Shown: positions 1-6,716, counted from the first letter of the stretch. The stretch: DNA of 16,219 nt from Gammaproteobacteria bacterium (GCA_003165495.1 PMMB01000314.1:35902-52120), one strand, 5' to 3'. Numbers and translations: made by a program. The notes: a model not told the origin generated them from the letters alone.

Positions 1-42
1 GCCTCGCAAATGGGGTTGCTGCAGGAATTTTTGGGCGTTTGA
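1..42 (+). CDS. C-terminal 13 codons of an upstream gene (partial)
   Basis: An open frame from the first base reads ASQMGLLQEFLGV and stops at TGA 40-42, 28 bp before the next start codon. The short gap and shared strand suggest it belongs to the same operon as the transporter genes that follow. The ending is loosely reminiscent of Liv-type ABC ATPases, which often finish in a short aromatic-Leu-Gly tail, and such an ATPase is the expected missing partner. Thirteen residues are far too few to name a family, so both the reading frame and the identity are inference. Confidence 0.3.
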   Translation, partial: ASQMGLLQEFLGV

Positions 43-70
43 TTCAACATTCAAAAGAGGAACAACGAAC

Positions 71-1273
71 ATGCTCAAATCAACGATTGCCGGACTTTGC
101 GCGCTTCTCAGCTTGTATGCATCACCGCTGGTGCGCGCCGCCGGCGAACAAGTAGTCATCGGCGACATCGATGATCTATCGGGGGTCTATGCGGATGTCC
201 AAGGTCAGGGCGGCATCGAGGCCGCCAAGATGGCCATCGCCGACGTCGGGGGCACGGTCCTCGGCAAAAGAATTATCGTGCTCAGCGTCGACCACCAGAA
301 CAAGCCGGACATCGGCGCGTCGAAATTTCGCGAATGGGCCGATCAGAATGGCCTGAATATGCTCATCGGCGGCTCCAATACCGGCGTGAGCATTGCCATG
401 TCCAAAGTGGCTGCCGTAAAAAGGGTGCCGTTTTTTGCCATCGGGGCGGGCGGCGCCTCCCTGACCGGCGCCGATTGCACCGCCTACACCGTGCACTACG
501 CTTATGACACGACTGCGCTCGGCAACGGCACGGCAAGTGCAATCGTCAGGCAAGGCGGCAAGACCTGGTTCTTCGTGACCGCCGATTACGCCTTTGGCAC
601 GCAGCTGCAGGAGGCGGCGACGCGAGTCGTGGTCGCCAATGGCGGCAAGGTATTGGGTGCGGTACGCGCGCCCCTGGGCACGACTGATTACTCGTCCTTC
701 CTGCTGCAGGCGCAGGCGTCGGGCGCGCAGGTTCTGGGACTGGCGAACGCCGGCACCGATTTCTCGAATTCGCTCAAGGGCGCGAACGAATTCGGCCTTA
801 CCAAGACGATGACCCCGGCGGCGCTGCTGGCCTTCATCAGCGACATACACAGCCTGACTCTGCAAACCGCGCAGGGCCTGTACCTCACGACGGCGTGGTA
901 CTGGGACCTGAACGAGGAGACGCGCGCATTCGCCAAGCGCTTCTTCGCGAAGATGCACAAGGAGCCGACCATGACCCAGGCCGCGTACTATTCAGCCACG
1001 CTGCAGTACCTCAATGCGGTCAAGGCGGTCGGATCGACCGATTCGGACTTGGTGATGGCGCACCTGAAGCAGGCCAAGATCAATGACATGTTCACCAAGA
1101 ATGGCTACGTTCGCGCCGATGGATTGATGGTTCACACCATGTACGTCATGCAAGTGAAGACGCCGGCAGAGTCCAAGTACCCTTGGGATTACTACAAGGT
1201 GATCAAGGTCATGACGGGCGAGGAAGCCGACGGGTTGCAACCCGACCCAACCTGCTCCCTGGCCAAGAAGTAG
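71..1273 (+). CDS. Periplasmic substrate-binding protein of a branched-chain amino acid-type (HAAT) ABC importer
   Basis: This 400-residue protein is a type I periplasmic binding protein (Peripla_BP_6/LivK-like), the soluble receptor that hands ligand to the LivH/LivM-type permeases encoded directly downstream. Residues 1-23 form a Sec signal peptide (Lys3, a hydrophobic core, likely cleavage at VRA|AGE). The mature part opens with VVIGDIDDLSGVYADVQGQG, the usual first strand and ligand-binding turn of the family. Later segments such as LIGGSNTGVSIAM, the YAFGTQLQ segment, the TDYSSFLLQAQ segment and the C-terminal KTPAESKYPWDYYKV stretch are typical of a broad proteobacterial subgroup annotated as amide, urea or amino acid binding. 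The true ligand cannot be read from sequence. AAGAGGA at 55-61 lies 9 bases before the ATG and supports this start. Length is normal for the family. The neighbouring PQQ-type propeller gene suggests the ligand could be a small organic compound rather than an amino acid, but that is inference. Confidence 0.9.
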   Translation: MLKSTIAGLCALLSLYASPLVRAAGEQVVIGDIDDLSGVYADVQGQGGIEAAKMAIADVGGTVLGKRIIVLSVDHQNKPDIGASKFREWADQNGLNMLIGGSNTGVSIAMSKVAAVKRVPFFAIGAGGASLTGADCTAYTVHYAYDTTALGNGTASAIVRQGGKTWFFVTADYAFGTQLQEAATRVVVANGGKVLGAVRAPLGTTDYSSFLLQAQASGAQVLGLANAGTDFSNSLKGANEFGLTKTMTPAALLAFISDIHSLTLQTAQGLYLTTAWYWDLNEETRAFAKRFFAKMHKEPTMTQAAYYSATLQYLNAVKAVGSTDSDLVMAHLKQAKINDMFTKNGYVRADGLMVHTMYVMQVKTPAESKYPWDYYKVIKVMTGEEADGLQPDPTCSLAKK

Positions 1274-1304
1274 AATCTGGACTTGCGGTGATGGTGTACG
1301 ACTC

Positions 1305-2189
1305 GTGACAACCCTCTTCGGCCTGCCGTTGCCCGCGATTCTGGGCCAGCTCATGTTGGGGTTGGTGAATGGATCGTTCTACGCGCTTCTGAGTCTTGGC
1401 CTCGCGGTGATCTTTGGGCTCATGGGCGTGGTCAATTTCGCGCATGGGGCCTTCTACATGCTCGGCGCGTTCGCCGCGTACATCGGCCTGCAATTTCTGG
1501 GAGTGAACTACTGGTGCGCGCTTATCCTCGCGCCGCTCGCCGTTGGTCTTTTGGGGATAGCCGTCGAGCGCTTGTTCCTGCGGCATTTGTATCAGCTCGA
1601 TCCTCTGTACGGGTTGCTCCTGACGTTCGGCATTGCGCTTATTGCCGAGGGGATCATGCGCGGCCTCTTCGGCGCCTCCGGCAAGTCCTATCCGGTGCCG
1701 GCCGTATTGCAGGGCGGGTTTAATCTCGGCTTCATGGTGTTGCCGATCTACCGGGCCTGGGTGGTGCTTGTTTCGCTGACCGTGTGCGGCATGACCTGGT
1801 TCCTGATCGAGCGGACTGGCCTAGGGGCGATGCTGCGCGCGGCGACCGAGAATGCCCGGCTGGTGCAGGCCTTCGGCATCAACGTTCCGCTCCTGGTCAT
1901 GAGTACGTACGGCGCGGGGGTGGCGCTCGCCGCGCTCGCGGGCGTGCTCGCGGCACCGGTCATTCAAGTGAGTCCTTTGATGGGCTCGTCACTCGTGATC
2001 GTGGTCTTTGCGGTGGTGGTGATCGGGGGAATGGGTTCGATCGTCGGCGCCATCGTGAGCGGGCTCGTGCTCGGCCTTATCGAAGGGCTGACCAAGGTGG
2101 TATATCCCGAAGCCTCGAATATCGTGGTGTTCGTCATCATGGCGGTGGTGCTGGTATGGCGACCCACCGGGCTATTCGGTAAGGAGTAA
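1305..2189 (+). CDS. livH: Branched-chain amino acid-type ABC transporter permease, LivH family
   Basis: An inner-membrane permease subunit of 294 residues that forms the translocation path together with the LivM-type protein encoded next. Nearly the whole chain is hydrophobic helix. The N-terminal segment with NGSFYALLSLGLAVIFGL followed by GVVNFAHGAFYMLGAF is the family hallmark. Further signatures are the LLLTFGIALIAEGIMRGLFG region, the cytoplasmic coupling loop around GAMLRAATENARLVQAFGIN (residues about 174-195), and the late VVVIGGMGSIVGAIVSG motif. The start is GTG at 1305; upstream ATG and GTG codons at 1291 and 1294 are out of frame. There is no strong Shine-Dalgarno, only a weak G-rich stretch around 1287-1294, so translation may be coupled to the binding-protein gene that ends 31 bp earlier. 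Length is normal. The substrate is not determined by the permease sequence. Confidence 0.92.
   Translation: MTTLFGLPLPAILGQLMLGLVNGSFYALLSLGLAVIFGLMGVVNFAHGAFYMLGAFAAYIGLQFLGVNYWCALILAPLAVGLLGIAVERLFLRHLYQLDPLYGLLLTFGIALIAEGIMRGLFGASGKSYPVPAVLQGGFNLGFMVLPIYRAWVVLVSLTVCGMTWFLIERTGLGAMLRAATENARLVQAFGINVPLLVMSTYGAGVALAALAGVLAAPVIQVSPLMGSSLVIVVFAVVVIGGMGSIVGAIVSGLVLGLIEGLTKVVYPEASNIVVFVIMAVVLVWRPTGLFGKE
2181..2186 (+). promoter_or_regulatory. Shine-Dalgarno for livM inside the end of livH
   Basis: AAGGAG runs into the TAA stop of livH (2187-2189) and lies 5 bases before the livM ATG at 2192. It fixes the livM start and indicates translational coupling. Confidence 0.85.
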
Positions 2190-2191
2190 GG

Positions 2192-3145
2192 ATGCGTGCG
2201 CAGATTGTCGTGTACGTCCTCCTTGCGATCCTCGCGCTGGCCGCACCATTCCTCGGACTGTATCCCGTATTTCTGATGAAGCTGCTGTGCTTTGCAATGT
2301 TCGCTTGTGCGTTCAATTTGTTGCTCGGCTATACCAAGATGCTGTCCTTCGGTCACGCGGCGTATTTCGGCTCGTCGGCCTACGTCACTGGATGGCTTAT
2401 GACGGCACGAGGATGGGGAACGATCGAAGCGATCTTCGCCGGCGTCGCGGTAGCCACGCTCCTCGGGCTCGTGATCGGCGCGATCGCAGTGCGTCGCCAG
2501 GGCATTTATTTTGCAATGATCACTCTGGCTCTGTCGCAGCTGGTGTTCTTCATCTGTCTGCAGGCGCAGTTCACGGGCGGCGAGAACGGCCTGCAGGGCA
2601 TACCGCGGGGCAGCCTCTTCGGCATCATCGGCCTCGGGAGCGACCAGACGATGTACTATTTCGTGCTGGCGGTGTTTGTCGCGGTGTACATCCTCATTCG
2701 CCGCATCGTGCACTCGCCTTTCGGTCAGGTTCTCAAAGCGATCCGCGCGAACGAGCCGCGCGCCGTCTCGCTCGGCTACAAGGTTGACCGGTACAAACTC
2801 CTTGCCTTTGTCCTGTCGGCGAGTCTTGCCGGTTTGGCCGGTTCGCTCAAGGCGCTGGTTCTGGGTTTCGTGACGCTCTCGGACGTCAGCCAGGGCACAT
2901 CCGGAGAGGTGATTCTGATGACGCTCCTGGGCGGCAGCGGCACCTTTCTTGGGCCGGTGGTCGGAGCAAACATCGTCGTCACACTGCAGGAATACTTATC
3001 GGATATGGTGGGTGCCTGGGTCTCGGTGATCATCGGCGCCATCTTCGTCATATGCGTAATGACCTTCCGGCGCGGTTTCGTGGGCGAAATCCAACGACGC
3101 TTCGCACGCCGCACCGGCGAATTCGCCAACAGCGAACCAACGTGA
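2192..3145 (+). CDS. livM: Branched-chain amino acid-type ABC transporter permease, LivM family
   Basis: The second permease of the importer, 317 residues, with about eight to ten hydrophobic helices. Diagnostic LivM segments are FNLLLGYTKMLSFGHAAYFG (residues about 43-60), GIYFAMITLALSQLVFF, GGENGLQGIPRG, the cytoplasmic coupling loop SPFGQVLKAIRANEPRAVSLG, and LGGSGTFLGPVVGA near the C-terminus. The gene starts two bases after the livH stop. AAGGAG at 2181-2186 overlaps the end of livH and sits 5 bases before the ATG, a strong ribosome binding site showing that livH and livM are translated from one mRNA. The ABC ATPases (LivG, LivF) that normally follow are absent. The next gene is a secreted beta-propeller with its own promoter, so the ATPases must be upstream of the window or elsewhere. 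Confidence 0.93.
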   Translation: MRAQIVVYVLLAILALAAPFLGLYPVFLMKLLCFAMFACAFNLLLGYTKMLSFGHAAYFGSSAYVTGWLMTARGWGTIEAIFAGVAVATLLGLVIGAIAVRRQGIYFAMITLALSQLVFFICLQAQFTGGENGLQGIPRGSLFGIIGLGSDQTMYYFVLAVFVAVYILIRRIVHSPFGQVLKAIRANEPRAVSLGYKVDRYKLLAFVLSASLAGLAGSLKALVLGFVTLSDVSQGTSGEVILMTLLGGSGTFLGPVVGANIVVTLQEYLSDMVGAWVSVIIGAIFVICVMTFRRGFVGEIQRRFARRTGEFANSEPT

Positions 3146-3206
3146 GCAGTACGAGAACGCACCAGCGTGTTGCGATGGACGCTCCATGTTCCGCGGACAC
3201 GGAATG

Positions 3207-3235
3207 TTGGGATTCCGCCGCGGCGCGCTTATACT
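3207..3235 (+). promoter_or_regulatory. Sigma-70-type promoter for the beta-propeller gene
   Basis: TTGGGA (3207-3212) and TATACT (3230-3235) are separated by exactly 17 bases, matching the consensus at 4/6 and 5/6 positions. Transcription would begin near 3242, leaving a leader of roughly 28 bases before the ATG at 3270. The promoter lies inside the 5' extension of the longer open frame (from 3186), so it also argues against the upstream start codon. Confidence 0.6.
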
Positions 3236-3257
3236 CGCGACGGTGGTCGGCCTTGTT

Positions 3258-3264
3258 GAGGGGG
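3258..3264 (+). promoter_or_regulatory. Shine-Dalgarno deciding the start of the beta-propeller gene
   Basis: GAGGGGG lies 5 bases before ATG 3270. The alternative in-frame ATGs at 3186 and 3204 have no comparable site, so 3270 is preferred. Confidence 0.65.
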
Positions 3265-3269
3265 TGCCG

Positions 3270-4364
3270 ATGTTTATTCGTAAACGCATAGCCTGGTCCT
3301 ATGGTATTCAAGCACTGGGATCCGTGCTGATTGCACTGTCTCCTCTGACGGGACAAGCAAGTCAGAATTATCAGGTCTATGTGTCCAACGAGAAATCGGG
3401 GGATGTCACCGTCTTCAACGGCAGTGACAATCAAGTGCTCAGCACGATTCCGGTCGGCAAGCGTCCGCGCGGTATTCACGCCAGCCCGGATGGCAGCACG
3501 GTGTATGTGGCCTTGAGCGGCACTCCTGTCGCGGCGCCGCGTCAGCTGGACGCCAAGGGTAATCCGATCTTCGAAAAGGCCAAGGACGACGACGATGACG
3601 ATAGTGCCAAGGCTGATAAAACGGCCGATGCGATCGGCGTCGTGGATGTTGCTAAAAGGAAGCTGACCGGCAAAATATCCGCGGGCTCAGACCCGGAAGA
3701 GTTTTCCCTCAGCAAGGACGGCACCAAGCTCTACGCCTCCAATGAGGACGTTAAGACCGCCAGCGTGATCAATATCGTCACCGGGAAAGTGGAGCATATC
3801 ATCGTGGTCGGCCAGGAGCCCGAGGGGGTGGCCACAACGCCCGATGGAAAGCGCTTCTACGTCACCTGCGAAGCCGGCGGCGAAATTTATGTCATTGAGA
3901 CAGCAGGTTACACGACTGTTGGGCATTTCAAGGTGAATGCCCGCCCGCGCAGCATGGACTTTTTATCGGGCACCGGCATAGGATTTATTCCCTCAGAATC
4001 GACCGGTGAGTTGAACGTCATCGATACGGTGAATCTCAAAGTGCTGAAGGTCATTGCCTTGCCGCCGGGTTCGCGACCGATGAGCGTGAAAGTGGCATCC
4101 AACGGCCGGAAGATCTATGTCAGCAACGGACGTGCCGGAACGGTTTCCGTGCTTGATAGCCACACGTATGAATTGCTGAACACGATCAAGGTGGGCGTGC
4201 GTCCCTGGGGCATGGCGATTTCGCCTGATGGAAAGTTTCTGTACACGGCCAACGGACCGTCCAACGATGTGTCCGTCGTCGATCTCGAGGCCAATAAGGA
4301 AATTGCGCGGGTCAAGGCAGGCACAAGCCCCTGGGCGGTTGCCATCGTGCCCAATACAAATTGA
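3270..4364 (+). CDS. Secreted YVTN-family beta-propeller protein, PQQ-dependent catabolism-associated type
   Basis: A 364-residue periplasmic or extracytoplasmic protein. From the chosen start, residues 1 to about 30 form a signal peptide (a cluster of Arg and Lys, then a hydrophobic core ending LTGQAS). The rest is a series of about seven propeller blades of the YVTN type. Each has a strand such as VYVSNEKSGDVTV, YASNEDVKTASV, FYVTCEAGGEIYV, IYVSNGRAGTVSV or LYTANGPSNDVSV, followed by a GxxPxG turn and SPDGK. The IPVGKRPRGIHASPDGSTVY opening and the ADAIGVVDVAKRKL segment resemble the family known as PQQ-dependent catabolism-associated beta-propeller proteins, usually found beside PQQ alcohol dehydrogenases and ABC transporters. 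The biochemical role of that family is not well established. An unusual run of six Asp (residues 106-111) sits in a loop between blades 1 and 2. An in-frame ATG at 3186 would add 28 residues, but a promoter lies within that extension. The gene is convergent with the cytochrome gene, 16 bp apart. Confidence 0.85.
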   Translation: MFIRKRIAWSYGIQALGSVLIALSPLTGQASQNYQVYVSNEKSGDVTVFNGSDNQVLSTIPVGKRPRGIHASPDGSTVYVALSGTPVAAPRQLDAKGNPIFEKAKDDDDDDSAKADKTADAIGVVDVAKRKLTGKISAGSDPEEFSLSKDGTKLYASNEDVKTASVINIVTGKVEHIIVVGQEPEGVATTPDGKRFYVTCEAGGEIYVIETAGYTTVGHFKVNARPRSMDFLSGTGIGFIPSESTGELNVIDTVNLKVLKVIALPPGSRPMSVKVASNGRKIYVSNGRAGTVSVLDSHTYELLNTIKVGVRPWGMAISPDGKFLYTANGPSNDVSVVDLEANKEIARVKAGTSPWAVAIVPNTN

Positions 4365-4380
4365 GCAATGGCAGTGTGGA

Positions 4381-5787
4381 TCATTTTCCGATGATAAATA
4401 CTTCTTGCGCAGTGATACTTCGGGTGAAGCCGTCCTTGAACGCTCTCGCTCGGAGGACCGTGGGACCCGTGAGTTTGATTGGCGTTTCGTAGCGCATGTC
4501 AGACCGCCCCGGCACGCTCCCGTCCAAGGTGTAGCGTATGTCGGCGCCAGGTTCGCGTTCGGTCAATGAGATCTCGATCGGTCCGCCAAAAGAACCGCCT
4601 TCTGGTGACATGGCGGGTGGGTCCAAGACCGAACGCCCAGGCAGGCTCATAATCCAATCCCGCAGCAGCGCTACGCCCTTTTGATCGATTGTCTCGCGGG
4701 CGATTGGCGGCATCTTGATTTCATCAACCGTGTTCACACGCATGAATACGATCGAGCGCCAGATGTCGTGCGGCGAAATCGCCCGCGGCCTATCAATCCC
4801 CTGGTCTATCAACACCGGCCCATCGATTAGCTCCTGCTTTACAAGGGGCGTGTCGTATCGGGCATCAAAATAGGCAACGGTGCCCCCCGGTCGGTGACAT
4901 TGCGCGCAATTCGCATCCAGATACGAGCGGGCCCGGTCTTGCACGCTTCGCGTTTCATCGTCAGCAGCCGCGAGTGTTGGCAAGTCCGCAAGGTCCGCGA
5001 CGTTCAGTTCCGGCGTGAACAGTCCGAGGCGATTCCACGCGCGAAGCTCATTGTCCGTAATCCCTGACGGGTAGGTATATGCACGGTTCATTTGGCGCGT
5101 TTTCACGCCGAGTACGCCGCTGGTTTTCGCGTTGTGACAGTCTAGACAATCCGGCCGACTCGGGTAATACCATGTTTGGTGGCGGACCTCTCCCGTCGCC
5201 GTTTTGATCGGGATCTCTTCGGTCTGGCTCGTCTTTAGCAAATCTGCATCGCTGTTGTCCGGCCTCCATTTGTAAACGGCGCCGTACACGCCACCAGCGC
5301 TGTCACATACCAATAGACGTGTCTCGAGCCGACGGTTGACGCCGGGATAGGCTGCGTCGGTCGATAACTCGAAGGTCTTGACGAACACCGTGCCCCGAGG
5401 AAAAGTCCAATCGCCAGTAGGCGAATATTTTATCTTCTCGTTCGGAACGGCGACCCATCGTGACTTGGCGGCTCCATCGGACCAGAAAGCCACCACGATA
5501 TCGTAGGGAATCAGGCCTCTGCTCGGGACGAGGTTGCGTGTATCGCTGAAGGCGCCCGTTTTAGAAAGCAGCAGCGGAATATTGCCGCCCGCAAGGTGCG
5601 GCATACGCAAGTAGGCTGTTGGCGCAATCCGCGTGGAGAGGCCATGCGGGAGAAGTTCACTTTTGCTCTCCGCTCGAGCCATCGACGCGTTGGCAATCGT
5701 CACAGCGACGACTACGCATGCCAAGAGCGAATGGTATTTCCTATTAATCGCGCCATCCTTCGATCGTGACCTGTTCTCAAACTGCAA
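4381..5787 (-). CDS. Periplasmic diheme c-type cytochrome with C-terminal chitobiase-like (CHB_HEX_C) domain
   Basis: A 468-residue protein from the TTG at 5787, probably an exported electron carrier. An N-terminal signal sequence (about residues 15-40, ending SMARA) precedes a region typical of the HNE_0200/SO2930-like cytochrome family: LLLSKTGAFSD, GLIPYDIVVAFWSDGAAKSR and FPRGTVFVKTF. Two heme c motifs follow, CLDCH (214-218) and CAQCH (294-298). A later KMPP motif (Met359) is a plausible axial ligand for the second heme. The last 70 or so residues (about 395-465), with ADIRYTLDGSVP and LRARAFKDG, match the CHB_HEX_C/Fn3-like fold found at the ends of secreted hydrolases. Family members often accompany or fuse to PQQ sugar or alcohol dehydrogenases, so an electron-acceptor role in periplasmic oxidation is likely but inferred. 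The start is doubtful: TTG 5787 has no Shine-Dalgarno, while an in-frame ATT at 5748-5746 has a perfect one (see findings). The gene faces the beta-propeller gene tail to tail. Confidence 0.85.
   Translation of the reverse strand: MQFENRSRSKDGAINRKYHSLLACVVVAVTIANASMARAESKSELLPHGLSTRIAPTAYLRMPHLAGGNIPLLLSKTGAFSDTRNLVPSRGLIPYDIVVAFWSDGAAKSRWVAVPNEKIKYSPTGDWTFPRGTVFVKTFELSTDAAYPGVNRRLETRLLVCDSAGGVYGAVYKWRPDNSDADLLKTSQTEEIPIKTATGEVRHQTWYYPSRPDCLDCHNAKTSGVLGVKTRQMNRAYTYPSGITDNELRAWNRLGLFTPELNVADLADLPTLAAADDETRSVQDRARSYLDANCAQCHRPGGTVAYFDARYDTPLVKQELIDGPVLIDQGIDRPRAISPHDIWRSIVFMRVNTVDEIKMPPIARETIDQKGVALLRDWIMSLPGRSVLDPPAMSPEGGSFGGPIEISLTEREPGADIRYTLDGSVPGRSDMRYETPIKLTGPTVLRARAFKDGFTRSITAQEVFIIGK
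5756..5761 (-). promoter_or_regulatory. Shine-Dalgarno GAAGGA pointing to an ATT start for the cytochrome gene
   Basis: On the minus strand GAAGGA (5761-5756) is followed after 7 bases by ATT (5748-5746), which is in frame and opens with N-R-K-Y before a hydrophobic core, an ideal signal-peptide layout. It is the only good ribosome binding site near the 5' end of this gene. The ATG that overlaps it is out of frame and terminates after 14 codons. Confidence 0.45.
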
Positions 5788-5851
5788 TATATACGCTGCG
5801 TCTGCTCGCGCGCACGAATTAGTGAATCAAGCCTACGGGCGCCACGCACCG

Positions 5852-5867
5852 AATGGTGATAACCATT
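5852..5867. repeat. Small inverted repeat AATGGT-GATA-ACCATT
   Basis: A perfect 6-bp inverted repeat with a 4-base loop, between the divergent cytochrome and 6062 genes. It is about 65 bases upstream of the TTG and 104 bases upstream of the ATT candidate start of the cytochrome gene. It could be an operator half-site pair or a chance occurrence; at this size chance is not excluded. Confidence 0.3.
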
Positions 5868-5908
5868 GCGCGGTCGACTTAGCGAACACGTTGCGATGAT
5901 TGCGGCTC

Positions 5909-5939
5909 TGCATGGCGCTGCCGAAATGCGCGCCATGCA
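5909..5939. repeat. Perfect 10-bp inverted repeat in the divergent intergenic region
   Basis: TGCATGGCGC (5909-5918) is matched exactly by GCGCCATGCA (5930-5939) across an 11-base spacer. No T-run follows on either strand, so it is not a standard intrinsic terminator. Its location between two divergently transcribed genes (start codons near 5787 and at 6062) suits a dimeric regulator binding site or an mRNA leader hairpin of the 6062 gene. No regulator gene is adjacent. The rest of the 5788-6061 stretch shows no convincing promoter or gene. Confidence 0.5.
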
Positions 5940-6061
5940 AGCGCCGGTTATTGTCAAAATCATTCGCCATAATGTGAAATAGGCGACCCAAAAGGCCGTT
6001 CACCGGCGCAGCGACTACCGAGTACACTCGTCTCCTCATACTGCAGCGGCGCTTAATAGAA

Positions 6062-6514
6062 ATGAGTCGAGACGACGAAGATCGGATCTTGCACGGCCTG
6101 TACTACTATCGTGAGAGCATTGACGAGGAAGTGCCCGTCACCGACGAGCAGGTGCTTTGGCTTGCGATGCAACCGTTGCGAGACGGTGAAACCTGGCACA
6201 AAGAGGGGCAGCTGCAGAGTGTCGACAGGTCGGCCTTTCCGGCCGAAATCCAATCTAAGTTGGTCACCGCGAAACTGGAATTGCCCCTTCGTTACCTGCA
6301 ATACCGACGCCTGATCAAGTACACGCGTTGCAACGACGCGACGCTTCGCGTTGCGGTGACATTTGCGGGCGCCGATCGGGCGATTCGTCTGCACACGCTG
6401 CGCGGGCGCATGGATTTATGGTACCGGGACCACAAAGACGGCATCCTCGGCATAGTCACGACCATCCTTGTTTCTTTTGTGACTGCACTGATCACGGTGC
6501 TGCTCGCGAGATGA
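6062..6514 (+). CDS. Hypothetical protein with a C-terminal transmembrane anchor
   Basis: I do not recognise this 150-residue protein. Residues 1-125 are hydrophilic and charged, with no Cys-rich, nucleotide-binding or catalytic motif visible. Residues 127-149 form a single strongly hydrophobic helix (GILGIVTTILVSFVTALITV and on), leaving only one Arg at the C-terminus. There is no N-terminal signal peptide. This layout predicts a tail-anchored inner-membrane protein with its body in the cytoplasm. Coding is supported by a single long frame free of stops, proteobacterial-looking composition, and the well-formed terminal helix. The ATG at 6062 has no clear Shine-Dalgarno (GCTTAATAGAA precedes it), so the exact start is uncertain. 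It is isolated on its strand: 202 bp separate it from the protease operon, and the upstream cytochrome gene is divergent. No function is proposed. Confidence 0.65.
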   Translation: MSRDDEDRILHGLYYYRESIDEEVPVTDEQVLWLAMQPLRDGETWHKEGQLQSVDRSAFPAEIQSKLVTAKLELPLRYLQYRRLIKYTRCNDATLRVAVTFAGADRAIRLHTLRGRMDLWYRDHKDGILGIVTTILVSFVTALITVLLAR

Positions 6515-6626
6515 TCATGAGCTAGAGCGCGAGATGCGCGTCCGTCAGTCGCGCCTTCGAGCGTTACGTCCTGCACCATCGCCGCCACCCCGTGTGCGAT
6601 TGACATATCCGCGACACGCTCGCGTT

Positions 6627-6654
6627 TTGCGACGTGGATCACGGGTGTTATGGT
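6627..6654 (+). promoter_or_regulatory. Possible promoter for the protease-kinase-cyclase operon
   Basis: In the 202-bp gap 6515-6716, TTGCGA (6627-6632) and TATGGT (6649-6654) are 16 bases apart, and the -10 box is preceded by TG at 6646-6647 (extended -10). Each box matches consensus at 4/6. A consensus TTGACA at 6600-6605 has no acceptable -10 at 16-18 bases. This is the best candidate visible, but weak. Nothing else was seen in the gap: no gene and no strong hairpin. Confidence 0.35.
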
Positions 6655-6716
6655 GACTGTCGCTGTTTTTAGACGCCCCGGTTCGCTCAGAATGCTCCGC
6701 AGTACATGCCGTACCT

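Noticed and set aside
176..958. Long minus-strand open frame (260 codons) antisense to the binding protein
   Set aside because: It is a shadow of the GC-rich plus-strand gene: the composition is rich in Arg, Gly and His with no recognisable domain, while the sense frame has a signal peptide and clear family motifs.
1964..2713. 249-codon minus-strand open frame across livH and livM
   Set aside because: It crosses two well-supported genes and their ribosome binding site, and its translation is low-complexity and His/Glu/Arg-rich.
4365..4380. Search for a bidirectional terminator between the convergent propeller and cytochrome genes
   Set aside because: The 16-bp gap has no inverted repeat or T-tract. 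The same is true of the 3-bp gap at 15254-15256.
5712..5963. 83-codon minus-strand frame overlapping the cytochrome 5' end
   Set aside because: It ends shortly inside the signal-peptide region in another frame, has no recognisable features, and competes with a better-supported gene. It could only matter if a sequencing frameshift were present.
6499..6535. Possible terminator stem (CTCGCG ... CGCGAG) after the 6062 gene
   Set aside because: The stem is only 6 bp with a loop of about 19 bases and no T-run, so it is too weak to call.
6600..6605. Consensus -35 box TTGACA upstream of the protease
   Set aside because: No acceptable -10 hexamer occurs 16-18 bases downstream (the bases there read GCGTTT, CGTTTT or GTTTTG), so it is not called as a promoter by itself.
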